64,000 nt of DNA from Frankia casuarinae (GCF_000013345.1 NC_007777.1:5369629-5433628), one strand, 5' to 3'. Positions 18,064-27,642 are shown, numbered from the stretch's first letter. Notes: generated from the sequence alone by a model not told the origin. A program made the numbers and translations.

Positions 18064-18801
18064 GTGTGCCGGCACCTCGCCTGGATCGGAACGCCACGGA
18101 CCCTGGCGGGGCTGACCTTGGAGCGTCCGTACAGCCTGCTGCGCCAGTCGTGGTCGCCGAGGCGGATGCGCCACGGCACGGTGAACGCCGACGGGTTCGG
18201 AGTCGGCTGGTACGCCCCGGCGCTGCGGGCGGCGCCGGCCCGGTTCCGCCGGGCCGTGCCGATGTGGACGGACGCCTCGTACGCCTCGATCGCCGGCGCG
18301 GTCGCCTCCGGCTGCGTGCTGGCGGCCGTGCGTAGCGCCACCGTCGGCATGCCGATCGAAGAAAGCGCGACGGCTCCCTTCACCGACGGCCACCGGCTGC
18401 TCAGCCACAACGGCCGGGTCGACCCGGTGGCCGTCCGGCGGATGCTGCGCGACCGGCCCGACGCTCCGGTCCCGGACTCGACGTGCGACTCCGCGCTGCT
18501 CGCCGCGCTGGTGTGGGAGCACGCCGGGAAGCGTCCACTCGCCGAGGCGGTCGCCGAGGTCGTGCTGTCGCTGGACGCGGCGGGTTCGGGCGAGCGGGCC
18601 CGGCTGAACCTGCTGGTGGTGGATGGAACCCAGATCGTGGCGACCGCCTGGCGGGACAGCCTGTCATACCGGAGGGAGAAGGATGGAGTCCTGGTCGCAA
18701 GCGAACCAGACGATGACGAACCGGGCTGGGTGGACGTTCCGGACCATCACCTCCTGGTAGCCGACACACATCAAGTCACTCTTCGTAACATGATCTCCTA
18801 G
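18064..18801 (+). CDS. egtC: Gamma-glutamyl-hercynylcysteine sulfoxide amidohydrolase EgtC
   Basis: Removes the gamma-glutamyl group from the EgtB product. The 245-residue protein is a class II glutamine-amidotransferase-type Ntn hydrolase whose nucleophile is Cys2 (MCRHLAW). Further family marks are the NADGFGVGWY segment near residue 40 and LLSHNGRV near 113. GTG 18064 has a GAAGGAGA site. It ends 43 bp before egtD. Confidence 0.92.
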   Translation: MCRHLAWIGTPRTLAGLTLERPYSLLRQSWSPRRMRHGTVNADGFGVGWYAPALRAAPARFRRAVPMWTDASYASIAGAVASGCVLAAVRSATVGMPIEESATAPFTDGHRLLSHNGRVDPVAVRRMLRDRPDAPVPDSTCDSALLAALVWEHAGKRPLAEAVAEVVLSLDAAGSGERARLNLLVVDGTQIVATAWRDSLSYRREKDGVLVASEPDDDEPGWVDVPDHHLLVADTHQVTLRNMIS

Positions 18802-18844
18802 ATCAGTTACCGTGGGTTGCACCACGTTGATGGAGGGTACATCC

Positions 18845-19924
18845 ATGACACCAAGGACTCCGACAACCACCCGAGCGGATGATGCCGTCCCTGAGGGGAC
18901 GGGCGCGAACGGCACGGCGGAGATCCCGTTCCCGGGCCTCTCCGTCGACCGCCACCTGCACGAGTCGGATCGCGCCGTCACGCTGGCCCGCGACGTGCTC
19001 GCCGGCCTCACCGCGAGCCCCCGCGAGCTGCCGCCGAAGTGGTTCTACGACACCACCGGCGGCATGCTGTTCGACAAGATCACCCGGTTGGCGGAGTACT
19101 ACCCGACCCGGCGGGAACGGGCCATCCTGGTCAGTTACGCCGACGAGATCGCGGCTGCCTGTCCGGCCGACACCCTCGTCGAGCTGGGATCGGGAACCTC
19201 CGACAAGACCAGGCTGCTGCTCGACGCGCTGCGGGCGGCCGGCAACCTCCGCCGTTTCATCCCCTTCGATGTCGACGAGGCGGCCCTGGTGCGGGCAGGT
19301 CGCGGAATCCTCACCACCTACCCGGGGCTCTCCGTGGCGGCCGTGGTCGGGGACTTCGAACGGCATCTGCACCAGTTGCCCCGAGGTGGCCATCGGTTGC
19401 TCGCCTTCCTCGGCGGCACGGTCGGCAATCTGCGCCCTGCGCAGCGGCAGAACCTCCTCCGTACGCTGCGCGAGCAGGCCGAGAGCTCCGACGCCCTACT
19501 ACTGGGAACGGACCTCGTCAAGGACGTCGACCGCCTCGTCGCCGCGTACGACGACGGTGCCGGGGTCACCGCCGCTTTCAACCGCAATGTGCTGACGGTG
19601 ATCAACCGGGAACTCGGGGGCGACTTCGACATCCGCGGATTCGCGCATGTGGCGGTCTGGAACGCCGAGAACTCCTGGATCGAGATGCGGCTACGTTCCG
19701 TTCGGGAGCAGCGCGTCTCGATCGCGACCCTCGCCGTTACGGTCGACTTCCAACCGGGGGAGGAGATCCTCACCGAGATCAGCGCTAAGTTCACCCTGGA
19801 CGGCATCGCCTCGGAGCTTGCGCTGGCGGGCTGGGCGGTGGCGCGGCAGTGGACGGATCCCGATGGGGATTTTGCCGTGACGCTCGCGACGCCGTCGTCC
19901 GCCCCCGCCGCCGTCCCGGTCTGA
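18845..19924 (+). CDS. egtD: L-histidine N-alpha-methyltransferase EgtD
   Basis: First chemical step of ergothioneine synthesis: triple methylation of histidine to hercynine with SAM. The 359-residue protein shows the SAM motif ELGSGTSDKTRLLLDAL near residue 115, the PFDVDEAAL acidic loop and the family C-terminal strands (FTLDGIASELALAGW). ATG 18845 was chosen because GGAGGG lies 8 bases before it. It closes the operon; egtE (C-S lyase) does not follow. The next gene, ilvD, is on the other strand. Confidence 0.92.
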   Translation: MTPRTPTTTRADDAVPEGTGANGTAEIPFPGLSVDRHLHESDRAVTLARDVLAGLTASPRELPPKWFYDTTGGMLFDKITRLAEYYPTRRERAILVSYADEIAAACPADTLVELGSGTSDKTRLLLDALRAAGNLRRFIPFDVDEAALVRAGRGILTTYPGLSVAAVVGDFERHLHQLPRGGHRLLAFLGGTVGNLRPAQRQNLLRTLREQAESSDALLLGTDLVKDVDRLVAAYDDGAGVTAAFNRNVLTVINRELGGDFDIRGFAHVAVWNAENSWIEMRLRSVREQRVSIATLAVTVDFQPGEEILTEISAKFTLDGIASELALAGWAVARQWTDPDGDFAVTLATPSSAPAAVPV

Positions 19925-19982
19925 ACCCGTCCCGGTCCGAACCAGGCCCGGTCCGAACCAGGCCCGCCCGGACGCCGCCTCA

Positions 19983-21836
19983 TCAGCCGCCGAGCAGACC
20001 GACGTCGCGCGCGGCACCGGTGGAGGCCGAGGTCGCCATCGCCGCATAGGCCCGCAGCGCCATGGACACCGGCCGTTCCCGCCCGGTGGGACGGTAGCCG
20101 CCGGCCGCCTCCAGCGCCGCGCGTCGGCTCGCCAGCTCCTCGTCGGAGACCACGAGCTCCAGCCGGCGGGCCGGGATGTCGATCTCGATGATGTCCCCGT
20201 CGCGGACCAGGGCGATCGTCCCGCCGTGGGCCGCCTCCGGGGAGACGTGACCGATCGACAGTCCGGAGCTCCCGCCGGAGAACCGGCCGTCGGTGATCAG
20301 GGCGCACTTCGGGCCGAGACCGCGGCCCTTGAGGAACGCGGTGGGGTAGAGCATCTCCTGCATCCCCGGACCGCCGCGAGGGCCCTCGTAGCGGACGATG
20401 ATCACATTCCCGGCCTTGACCCGCCCGGTGAGGATGGCGTCGACCGCTTCTTCCTGGCTCTCGACCACGAGCGCCGGGCCGCGGAAGGTCCACTGGCCCT
20501 CGTCCACACCGGCCGTCTTCACGACGGCGCCCTCGACGGCCAGGTTGCCGAACAGCACCGCGAGCCCACCCTCGGCGGAGTAGGCGTGCTCGACCGAACG
20601 GATGCAACCGTCCCTGGCGTCGGTGTCAAGGGTGTCCCACCGATTGGTGGAGCTGAACGGCTCGATCGTGCGCACGCCACCCGGCGCCGCGTGGAACAGC
20701 TCGATCGCGTCCGGCGAGGGGCTCGGGCCGCGGACGTCCCAGCGGTCGAGGAACTCGCGCAGGCTCGCGGAGTGCACCGTGTGCGGGTCCGGGTCGAGCA
20801 GCCCGGCCCGGTCGAGCTCGCCGAGGATCGCGGGGATGCCGCCCGCCCGGTGGACGTCCTCCATGTAGTAACGGGTGGAGCTCGGCGCCACCTTGCACAG
20901 GCAGGGGACGGTGCGGGAGATCTGGTCGATGTCGGCGAGGGTGACGTCAACGCCGGCCTCGACGGCGGCGGCCAACAGATGCAGCACGGTGTTCGTCGAG
21001 CCGCCCATCGCCACGTCGACCGCGAAGGCGTTACGGAAGGCGGCGGCGGTCGCGATCGACCGGGGCAGGACCGCCTCGTCGTCCTTCTCGTAATAGCGCC
21101 GCGCCAGGTCGACCACGAGGCGCCCGGCCTCGACGAACAGCTCACGGCGGGCGGCGGCGGTGGCCAGGGTCGACCCGTTGCCGGGCAGGGACAGCCCGAT
21201 CGCCTCGGTCAGGCAGTTCATCGAGTTCGCCGTGAACATGCCGGAGCAGGATCCACACGTCGGGCAGGCCGAACGCTCGATCGTCGACAGGTCGCCGTCC
21301 GAGACGTCCGGGTTGACCGCCGCCGACATCGCGGTGATGAGGTCCAGCCTGGACCGAGCCGTGCCGCCGGAGATGACCGCGTTGCCCGACTCCATCGCTC
21401 CGCCGGAGACGAACACGGTCGGGATGTTCAGCCGCAGTGCCGCGAGCAGCATCCCCGGGGTGATCTTGTCGCAGTTGGAGATGCAGACCAGGGCGTCGGC
21501 GCAGTGGGCGTTCACCATGTACTCGACGCTGTCGGCGATGAGCTCGCGGGACGGCAGCGAGTAGAGCATCCCGCCATGCCCCATCGCGATGCCGTCGTCC
21601 ACGGCAATGGTGTTGAACTCGCGCGCCACCCCACCGGCCTCGGCCACCGCCCCGGCCACCAGCGAGCCAAGGTTACGCAAGTGCACATGCCCCGGGACGA
21701 ACTCGGTGAAGCTGTTAGCCACGGCGACGATCGGCTTGCCAAAGTCGTCGTCGGTCATCCCGGTCGCGCGCCACAGGGCGCGGGCGCCGGCCATGTTCCG
21801 GCCGTGGGTGGTGGTGCGGGAGCGCAGGGCGGGCAT
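19983..21836 (-). CDS. ilvD: Dihydroxy-acid dehydratase
   Basis: Dehydrates 2,3-dihydroxy-3-isovalerate and its homologue in valine, leucine and isoleucine synthesis. At 617 residues it is full length. Iron-sulfur cysteines are visible in [12 protein letters not shown] near residue 125 and [18 protein letters not shown] near 195; the [11 protein letters not shown] and [10 protein letters not shown] motifs are intact. The start was placed at ATG 21836 ([19 protein letters not shown]), matching the family N-terminus; an upstream GTG at 21887 lacks a ribosome binding site. Single gene, convergent with egtD. Confidence 0.93.
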   Translation of the reverse strand: MPALRSRTTTHGRNMAGARALWRATGMTDDDFGKPIVAVANSFTEFVPGHVHLRNLGSLVAGAVAEAGGVAREFNTIAVDDGIAMGHGGMLYSLPSRELIADSVEYMVNAHCADALVCISNCDKITPGMLLAALRLNIPTVFVSGGAMESGNAVISGGTARSRLDLITAMSAAVNPDVSDGDLSTIERSACPTCGSCSGMFTANSMNCLTEAIGLSLPGNGSTLATAAARRELFVEAGRLVVDLARRYYEKDDEAVLPRSIATAAAFRNAFAVDVAMGGSTNTVLHLLAAAVEAGVDVTLADIDQISRTVPCLCKVAPSSTRYYMEDVHRAGGIPAILGELDRAGLLDPDPHTVHSASLREFLDRWDVRGPSPSPDAIELFHAAPGGVRTIEPFSSTNRWDTLDTDARDGCIRSVEHAYSAEGGLAVLFGNLAVEGAVVKTAGVDEGQWTFRGPALVVESQEEAVDAILTGRVKAGNVIIVRYEGPRGGPGMQEMLYPTAFLKGRGLGPKCALITDGRFSGGSSGLSIGHVSPEAAHGGTIALVRDGDIIEIDIPARRLELVVSDEELASRRAALEAAGGYRPTGRERPVSMALRAYAAMATSASTGAARDVGLLGG

Positions 21837-22033
21837 CTCGACCTCGAAGATCAATTCAGTGGCACTGCTGGCGGGGACCGCCGGCACTGACAGACGATGA
21901 CACGACGGTACGCCACCGCCCGGACGGGTCCAGCCTGCCGTGTCGCGCCGCCCGGCCCGCCGGGCGGCGAACGACGAGCGACGGAATCAGGCGCCAGAGA
22001 CCAGGAACCGGACCAGAAATCAAGAACCCGTGA

Positions 22034-22825
22034 TCAGGAATCAGGGTCCGCCTCGGCCGGTGGCGGGGACGGGGGCGCGCCGGGTGGTAGGCCCCCCGGT
22101 CTGGGCCCGCTGGGCGGAACGGCCCAGGGGTAGCCGGCGATCCGCCGACCGGCCCCGCGACCGCCGTCCGGTGCCGCCCGATGACCCGCGGGCCCAGACT
22201 GATACCCCGGCTGACCGGGATCACCCGCCCCGCCTGCCGGGTCGTCTTCTCCCCCGCCCGGACCGTCTTCTCCCCCGCCCGGACCGTCTCCTCCCCCGCC
22301 CGGGCGGGGCTGATCCGGCTGCGTAAGCGAATATCCGGCGGTCTCGGGATACCCGGATGGACCTCTCGCGACCGGCCCGGCCTGCGGCATGGGGGGGTAC
22401 GGGTGGCCGGGCTGATGCGGATAACCCGGCTGCACCGGCGGGCCGGGGTAACCCGGCTGCACCGGCGGGCCAGGGTAACCCTGCTGGACCGGCTGGACCG
22501 GGCCACCACGTCGCCTGCTCGCCACCTGCCGCGTGCCCAGTGGCCGATGCCGGCGCCACTGCCGCCGAACAGCCCAGAGGAGGGCCAGGGATGCGACGGC
22601 GCCGGCCGCCGGCGCGACGTCGTGGCCGGCGTCCAGCACCAGCAGGTAGAGGGCCATCAGCCCGCTGAAGACGTAGCCGGTGACGAAGAACGCGAAGGGC
22701 CGCAGGTTCAGCCGGCTCACCACATCCGTGTTCCGGAGCAGGATCGCCGGCACCAGCCAGATGAGGAAACCGAAGAAGAGCGCCGTAAGCGGCGCGAAAA
22801 ACAGGTACCCGAGGAACGCTGCCAT
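22034..22825 (-). CDS. Membrane protein with Pro/Gly/Tyr-rich tail
   Basis: A 263-residue protein of unknown function. Three hydrophobic helices fill residues 1-85. The remaining 175 residues are a low-complexity cytosolic or external tail built of repeats such as VQPGYPGPP and DGPGGGE. The gene lies 27 bp downstream of the monooxygenase-like gene on the same strand, so they may be co-transcribed. No enzymatic motif is seen. Confidence 0.7.
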   Translation of the reverse strand: MAAFLGYLFFAPLTALFFGFLIWLVPAILLRNTDVVSRLNLRPFAFFVTGYVFSGLMALYLLVLDAGHDVAPAAGAVASLALLWAVRRQWRRHRPLGTRQVASRRRGGPVQPVQQGYPGPPVQPGYPGPPVQPGYPHQPGHPYPPMPQAGPVARGPSGYPETAGYSLTQPDQPRPGGGGDGPGGGEDGPGGGEDDPAGGAGDPGQPGYQSGPAGHRAAPDGGRGAGRRIAGYPWAVPPSGPRPGGLPPGAPPSPPPAEADPDS

Positions 22826-22852
22826 GATCAGAGGTCCGGCGGTCGTCGAGGG

Positions 22853-23200
22853 TCAGGCCGGGCCGGGAGCGGCGGGGACGTCTGCGCTGTGCGCCACCGT
22901 CGGGGTGCCGTCGAAGTACGGGCCGAGGGCGGCACGCCAGCGGACAAACCGCTCCGACTCCCGGAAGTTCGTCAGATGGGCGTCCAGGCTGTCCCACTCG
23001 ACGAGCAGCACGAAACTCGACGGTGACTCGACCCCGCGGGTCATCCGCGCGGAACGACAGCCCGGCGTGCCGACGAGCTCCGCACGCACCCCGTGATACG
23101 CGGCGACGAAATCGTCCTCGCTGCCCGGTTTGATGTCGAACCGGGCAACTTCGAGGACCGCCCCGGCGGGCCGCCCGCCGTCCCGCCTCTCACTCGCCAT
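22853..23200 (-). CDS. Antibiotic biosynthesis monooxygenase-fold (ABM) protein
   Basis: A 115-residue ferredoxin-like alpha/beta barrel protein of the ABM family: EVARFDIKPGSEDDFVAAY at the start, FVLLVEWDSLDAHLTNFRESERFVRWRAALG in the second half. Members act as small monooxygenases or haem-degrading enzymes, but many have no known substrate. It sits between dnaB and a membrane protein gene, all on the minus strand. Confidence 0.8.
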   Translation of the reverse strand: MASERRDGGRPAGAVLEVARFDIKPGSEDDFVAAYHGVRAELVGTPGCRSARMTRGVESPSSFVLLVEWDSLDAHLTNFRESERFVRWRAALGPYFDGTPTVAHSADVPAAPGPA

Positions 23201-23366
23201 GGATGATCCTGAAACTCATACCGCCCAGTCTGGCAGCATCGGGAGATCTGCGGTCCGCCAACATGAACCATGACCACGCCAAACACACCCGGGCACCCAC
23301 CCGGGCCGCTGGCGGGCCGCTGGCGCTCTCCACCCGTGGGCCTCGTCCCGCTCCCGGGCCGAGAAT

Positions 23367-24725
23367 TCAGTTCGCCATGTCGACGAACCGTGAGTAATGA
23401 CCCTGGAAGGCGACGGTGACGGTGCCAGTCGGCCCGTTGCGGTGCTTGGCGATGATGAGGTCCGCCTCGCCGGCGCGCGCCGACTCCTTCTCGACCGTGT
23501 CCTCCCGGTACAGCAGGATCACCGCGTCGGCGTCCTGCTCCAGGCTTCCGGACTCGCGCAGGTCGGAGACCTGGGGACGCTTGTCGGCCCGCTGCTCGGA
23601 GGCGCGGTTGAGCTGGGAGATGGCGACCACCGGAACGTCGAGCTCCTTGGCGAGCAGCTTCAGCGACCGCGAGATCTCGCTGACCTCCTGCTGACGGTTC
23701 TCCACCTTCTTGGGCGACGACATCAGCTGCAGGTAGTCGAGGATCACCAGACGCAGCTCGTTACGCTGCTTCAACCGCCGGGCCTTCGCCCGGACCTCCA
23801 TCATCGTCAGGTGCGGGCTGTCGTCGATGAACAGCGGGGCCTCCGCGACCTCGCCTATCCGGCGGGCCAGGCGACCCCAGTCGTCGTCGGTGAGCCGGCC
23901 CGTGCGGATGTTCTGCAGGGACACCCGCGCCTCGGCGGACAACAGCCGCATGGTGATCTCCATGCGGCTCATCTCCAGCGAAAAGATGACCGACGCCATC
24001 CCGTTCTTGATCGACGCCGCCCGGGCGAAGTCCAGGCCGAGGGTCGACTTGCCCACGGCCGGCCTGGCCGCGACGATCCACAGCTGGCCGCCGTGCAGGC
24101 CGTTGGTCAGCTCGTCGAGGTCGACGAAACCGGTGGGCACCCCGGTCAGCGAACCGTCGTGCCCCTGGATGGACTCGATCTCCTCCAACGCCGGGTTGAG
24201 CAGCTCCCCCAGCGGCAGGTAGTCCTCGTTCGTCCGGCGCTCGGTCACCTCGTACACGGCCGCCTGGGCGCGGTCGACGACGTCGCTGACGTCCGGAGCC
24301 GCGCCGTAGGCGAGCTGCACGATGCGGGTGCCGGCCTCCGCGAGGCGGCGCAGGACCGCCTTCTCCGCGACGATACGGGCGTAGTACCCGGCGTTGGCCG
24401 CAGTGGGCACGCTCGAGATGAGGGTGTGCATGTAGGCCGGACCGCCCACCCGTTCGAGCAGATCTCGGCGGCTGAGCTCGGCGGCGACGCTGATGACGTC
24501 CGCAGGCTCCCCCCGGCCGTAGAGATCGCCGATGACCTCGTACACGAGGCCGTGCGCGGGACGGTAAAAGTCACCCGTCCGCAGGACCTCGACGACGTCG
24601 GCGATGGCGTCTTTCGACAGCAGCATGCCGCCGAGCACACTCTGCTCAGCGGGCAGGTCGTGCGGGGGAGTCCGGTCGAACTCTGCACTCCCACCGGAAC
24701 CACGCGAGATCTCGGTGACGCTCAC
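23367..24725 (-). CDS. dnaB: Replicative DNA helicase DnaB
   Basis: Ring helicase that unwinds DNA at the replication fork. The 452-residue protein has the N-terminal primase-contact domain (DLPAEQSVLGGMLLS) and the RecA-like C-terminal domain with Walker A ARPAVGKST near residue 225, Walker B VILDYLQLM near 335, and SQLNRASEQRADKRPQVSD sensor/arginine region. There is no intein, unlike some mycobacterial homologues. The GTG start at 24725 follows GGGAGGG at a suitable gap; an in-frame extension to 24887 is rejected because it crosses the LexA-like box. Upstream are a LexA-like box, a strong hairpin and a DnaA-box cluster. Confidence 0.95.
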   Translation of the reverse strand: MSVTEISRGSGGSAEFDRTPPHDLPAEQSVLGGMLLSKDAIADVVEVLRTGDFYRPAHGLVYEVIGDLYGRGEPADVISVAAELSRRDLLERVGGPAYMHTLISSVPTAANAGYYARIVAEKAVLRRLAEAGTRIVQLAYGAAPDVSDVVDRAQAAVYEVTERRTNEDYLPLGELLNPALEEIESIQGHDGSLTGVPTGFVDLDELTNGLHGGQLWIVAARPAVGKSTLGLDFARAASIKNGMASVIFSLEMSRMEITMRLLSAEARVSLQNIRTGRLTDDDWGRLARRIGEVAEAPLFIDDSPHLTMMEVRAKARRLKQRNELRLVILDYLQLMSSPKKVENRQQEVSEISRSLKLLAKELDVPVVAISQLNRASEQRADKRPQVSDLRESGSLEQDADAVILLYREDTVEKESARAGEADLIIAKHRNGPTGTVTVAFQGHYSRFVDMAN

Positions 24726-24759
24726 GACGCACCCTCCCGGGACTCCCGTAGACCCGTAT

Positions 24760-24775
24760 TCGAACGTATGTTCGT
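24760..24775. promoter_or_regulatory. LexA-like (SOS) box upstream of dnaB
   Basis: TCGAACgtatGTTCGT matches TCGAAC-N4-GTTCGA at 11 of 12 fixed positions and lies 35 bp before the dnaB start, where a repressor would act. Confidence 0.6.
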
Positions 24776-24843
24776 ACAGATCGGAACCGCTGTCAACGAC
24801 CGCTCCGCCCCCGACCGGCCGGGGCTTCCAGCAGGGACCGAAC

Positions 24844-24880
24844 GGGCGGCGCCCGGTGAGCCTCTCGCCGGGCGCCGCCC
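24844..24880. terminator. Strong GC hairpin upstream of dnaB
   Basis: Perfect 13-bp stem (GGGCGGCGCCCGG) with an 11-base loop. No T-run follows, which is usual in this GC-rich group. It may end transcription entering from rplI or act in dnaB control. Confidence 0.5.
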
Positions 24881-24977
24881 GCGTCACCGAAGGAGGCCTG
24901 GCCCGATCAGGCTAGAAGTACCTTCCTCGGCCTGGAGGGTCCGACCTTACGGACCGGCGGGCACACCCACCAAAAAG

Positions 24978-25130
24978 TTATCCACAGGCCCTTGTGGAAA
25001 AGCTGTGGGCAACCGGCCGAAACCTGGGGAGGACATCGGGACGGAAATCGGAAACCTGTGGACACCCGAGACCACAACCTCGACGAAACCTAGCTGGCAG
25101 GCGCCTGCATCCCGAGTGCCCTGTGGATGA
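24978..25130. promoter_or_regulatory. DnaA-box cluster between dnaB and rplI
   Basis: Five DnaA-box-like words lie within 153 bp: TTATCCACA at 24978 (perfect), TTGTGGAAA near 24992, TGTGGGCAA at 25004, TGTGGACAC at 25057 and TGTGGATGA at 25122. The outer two are flanked by short A-rich runs (AAAAAGTT and GAAAAAGTTT). No gene lies here. This could be a DnaA-titration or control site for dnaB. Confidence 0.6.
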
Positions 25131-25178
25131 GAAAAAGTTTCGGATCTGGTCGTCGCCCCTTGCCCCACACACAACGAA

Positions 25179-25217
25179 CTCCCCTGGCCGACCACCTGAG
25201 ACGGTCGGCCAGGGGAG
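25179..25217 (-). terminator. Terminator of the rpsF-ssb-rpsR-rplI operon
   Basis: Perfect 15-bp stem (CTCCCCTGGCCGACC) with a 9-base loop, about 120 bp after the rplI stop. Confidence 0.75.
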
Positions 25218-25335
25218 CCCGTACAGCGAGCGCGGCGGTACAGCGGGAGAAACGGCGGATGCCACCCCGTCAGACCCGCCTGACCTCGGGCCCATCCGGC
25301 CGCGATCAGGCCCGCCCTGCCCTGGTCAGACCTGA

Positions 25336-25782
25336 TCAGGCCTGCGTGACCTGGAGCTTCACGGTCGCGGTCACCTCGGGATGCAGATGCACGGCGACGG
25401 TGTAGGCGCCCAGGGACTTGATCGGCGTGGTGAGCTCGACGCGGCGCCGGTCGAGCTCGGGGCCACCCGCGGCGGTCACCGCCTCCACCACATCGGCCGC
25501 CGTCACGGAACCGAACAGGCGGCCTTCCTTGCCCGCCCGGCTGGTCAGCTCGACCTTGAGGCCACCGAGCTGACCGGCGATCTCCTGAGCGTGCCCGAGA
25601 TCGCGAACCGCGCGGGCCGACCGGGCCCGCTTGATCTGCTCGACCTGACGCTCCGCGCCCTTGGTCGCGAGGATCGCGTACCGGCGGGGCACGAGGTAGT
25701 TACGCCCGTACCCGTTCGCGACCTCCACGATGTCACCCGGACTGCCGAGACCGGGGACCTCCTGGGTCAGGATGAGCTTCAT
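25336..25782 (-). CDS. rplI: 50S ribosomal protein L9
   Basis: Ribosomal large-subunit protein, 148 residues, full length. The N-terminal domain reads MKLILTQEVPGLGSPGDIVEVANGYGRNYLVP with the long connecting helix after it, and the C-terminal domain is intact (GRLFGSVTAADV). ATG 25782 follows AGGGGGT. Last gene of the rpsF-ssb-rpsR-rplI operon, 9 bp after rpsR. Confidence 0.96.
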   Translation of the reverse strand: MKLILTQEVPGLGSPGDIVEVANGYGRNYLVPRRYAILATKGAERQVEQIKRARSARAVRDLGHAQEIAGQLGGLKVELTSRAGKEGRLFGSVTAADVVEAVTAAGGPELDRRRVELTTPIKSLGAYTVAVHLHPEVTATVKLQVTQA

Positions 25783-25791
25783 TGCCACCCC

Positions 25792-26028
25792 CTACCGGGC
25801 CGAGGCGGTGTAGGGCAGCAGCGCCATCTCGCGGCTGTTCTTCACCGCCGTCGCCACGTCGCGCTGGTGCTGGCTGCAGTTACCGCTCACCCGACGGGCC
25901 CGGATCTTACCCCGGTCGGAGATGTACTTGCGCAGCAGCGAAGTGTCCTTGAAGTCGATGTAGTCGACCTTGTCCTTGCAGAAAACGCAAACCTTCTTCT
26001 TGGGCTTGCGCACGGCCGCCTTGGCCAT
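25792..26028 (-). CDS. rpsR: 30S ribosomal protein S18
   Basis: A 78-residue small-subunit protein that pairs with S6. It has the CVFC pair near residue 14 and a Cys in GNCSQHQ, so it is of the zinc-binding (C+) type. Start ATG 26028 ([12 protein letters not shown]). Actinobacteria often keep a second zinc-free copy elsewhere for zinc starvation; none is in this window. Confidence 0.95.
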   Translation of the reverse strand: MAKAAVRKPKKKVCVFCKDKVDYIDFKDTSLLRKYISDRGKIRARRVSGNCSQHQRDVATAVKNSREMALLPYTASAR

Positions 26029-26078
26029 GGGTGTGCTCCTACCTCGTTGTGTCGTTCGCGAGGACGACGACCGGCCGC

Positions 26079-26639
26079 TCAAAACGGTGGCTCGTCGGAG
26101 TAGCCGCCGGCCGGTTGCGACCAGGGGTCATCGATGGGTGCTCCACCACCACTACCGCCGCCGTAGCCGCCGCCGGCCGGAACGCCCGCGGGAACACCGG
26201 CAGGTGCGCCGGGGGGCGCGCCGGCAGGCGCGCCGTAGCCGCCTCCGCCCCCGTAACCGCCGCCACCACCGCCACGCGCGGCCTTGACGACCTTGGCGGT
26301 GGCGTAGCGCAGGCTCGGACCGATCTCGTCGACGTCGAGCTCGATCACGGTGCGCTTCTCACCCTCGCGGGTCTCGAACGACCGCTGCTTGAGGCGGCCG
26401 GTGACGATGACCCGAGCGCCCTTCTGCAGCGACTCGGCGACGTGCTCCGCCGCCTGGCGCCAGATGGAGCAGCGCAGGAACAGCGCCTCGCCGTCCTTCC
26501 ACTCGTTGGTCTGGCGGTCGAGGGTGCGCGGCGTGGATGCGACGGTGAAGCTGGCGACCGCGGCACCGTTCGGGGTAAACCTCAGTTCGGGGTCGTTGGC
26601 TAGGTTGCCGACGACGGTGATGACGGTTTCACCGGCCAT
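26079..26639 (-). CDS. ssb: Single-stranded DNA-binding protein
   Basis: Binds single-stranded DNA in replication, repair and recombination. The 186-residue protein has the OB fold at residues 1-115 ([51 protein letters not shown]). A Gly/Ala/Pro-rich linker follows, and the acidic tip ends in DEPPF, the usual docking tail for partner proteins. Start ATG 26639 follows a GGGAGAG site. Placed between rpsF and rpsR as in most bacteria. Confidence 0.95.
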   Translation of the reverse strand: MAGETVITVVGNLANDPELRFTPNGAAVASFTVASTPRTLDRQTNEWKDGEALFLRCSIWRQAAEHVAESLQKGARVIVTGRLKQRSFETREGEKRTVIELDVDEIGPSLRYATAKVVKAARGGGGGGYGGGGGYGAPAGAPPGAPAGVPAGVPAGGGYGGGSGGGAPIDDPWSQPAGGYSDEPPF

Positions 26640-26702
26640 GGGCACTCTCCCGGAGATCGGCGGCCCACGACGGCACGGGGACTGCCGTCGCCGCGGACCG
26701 GA

Positions 26703-27029
26703 TCATGCCGCCGCCCGGCGGCTCTGACGTGGCTTCTTCGGCTCTGGAAGCCGGATGACCTTGGTGCGCATGACCGACTCGTTGAGGACGAGCTGACGGT
26801 CGAGCTCGGCGACGACGTCGGGCTCCGCATGAAGGTCGATGACGGCGTAGATGCCTTCGTGACTCTTGGCGATCTCGTAGGCGAGCCGGCGCCGCCCCCA
26901 GACATCGACCTTCTCCACCACGCCGCCGCCCTGACGGACGACACCGAGGTACTGGTCGAGAGAGGGCGCGACAGTGCGTTCCTCGAGGTCAGCATCGAGG
27001 ATCACCATGAGCTCATAATGACGTGCCAA
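26703..27029 (-). CDS. rpsF: 30S ribosomal protein S6
   Basis: A 108-residue small-subunit protein starting [18 protein letters not shown] and keeping [10 protein letters not shown] and [15 protein letters not shown]. The start is a rare TTG at 27029, placed by family alignment and by AGGAGG eleven bases upstream; a GTG 12 bases earlier overlaps that ribosome binding site and is rejected. First gene of the S6 operon. Confidence 0.93.
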   Translation of the reverse strand: MARHYELMVILDADLEERTVAPSLDQYLGVVRQGGGVVEKVDVWGRRRLAYEIAKSHEGIYAVIDLHAEPDVVAELDRQLVLNESVMRTKVIRLPEPKKPRQSRRAAA

Positions 27030-27059
27030 GGCTGAACCCACCTCCTGTGGACTCTGGCG

Positions 27060-27078
27060 GCCACGGATCTTCCGTGGC
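27060..27078 (-). promoter_or_regulatory. Hairpin in the rpsF leader
   Basis: Perfect 8-bp stem (core CCACGGA/TCCGTGG) with a three-base loop, 31 bp before the rpsF start codon. In other bacteria an S6:S18-binding leader controls this operon; whether this hairpin is that element cannot be told from sequence. Confidence 0.4.
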
Positions 27079-27279
27079 AGGAGGGACCGCGACCGGAACC
27101 TGTGCCGTCTCGAACGTGCTCGACGCGATGGATCTGAGAGGGAACCGCCCGTCAGCACATCCGGACGATCATCAGGGCACGCGGGCCACCCGGAGGCGCG
27201 CCGACCAATCATGACGAGTGGTCGGCCTGGACCAGCGGATGGACACACGTACGCCGGCGCACGGCATGTCCGGCCGAGC

Positions 27280-27618
27280 TTACTCGATTCCCCCGGGGGC
27301 CCTGGCGGCCCCGACCACGAGAACCACGCGAAGCCACGCCGTGAACACCCCGGCGAGGCAGACGAGGTTCACCGTGATCAGGAGGCCACGCATGTGCCGG
27401 GAGGGGGAGGGATCCGCGAGGGCGAACACGAGCACCGCGAGCGCCGCGGCGACCGCGACCACCGCGAGCATGCGGGCAGCCAGCTGCGGACCGACGCGCC
27501 CGGACCCGGAACCGCCGTGGCTGCCCGGGGAAGAGTCGTGGTCGCTCCCGGACGGGTCGCCGCCGACGTCCCCGGTGCCGGGCTCGGGCTGACCCGGCTG
27601 GGTATCCTGCCTGTCCAC
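27280..27618 (-). CDS. Small two-helix membrane protein
   Basis: A 112-residue protein of unknown function. A Gly/Ser/Asp-rich N-terminal 45 residues are followed by two membrane helices ([21 protein letters not shown] and [18 protein letters not shown]). GTG 27618 has GGGAGG 7 bases before it. It lies upstream of rpsF on the same strand, where mycobacteria also carry small membrane-protein genes. Its promoter region is the tandem array. Confidence 0.75.
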   Translation of the reverse strand: MDRQDTQPGQPEPGTGDVGGDPSGSDHDSSPGSHGGSGSGRVGPQLAARMLAVVAVAAALAVLVFALADPSPSRHMRGLLITVNLVCLAGVFTAWLRVVLVVGAARAPGGIE

Positions 27619-27642
27619 AGCATTGCCTCCCGTAGTTCCAAA

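Noticed and set aside
24726..24887. N-terminal extension of dnaB to 24887
   Set aside because: It would translate through the LexA-like box and a strong hairpin; GTG 24725 has a proper ribosome binding site and family-like N-terminus.
27030..27208. S6:S18 leader RNA motif before rpsF
   Set aside because: Only one hairpin is visible and the conserved loop bases of the known motif could not be identified, so it was listed only as a hairpin.
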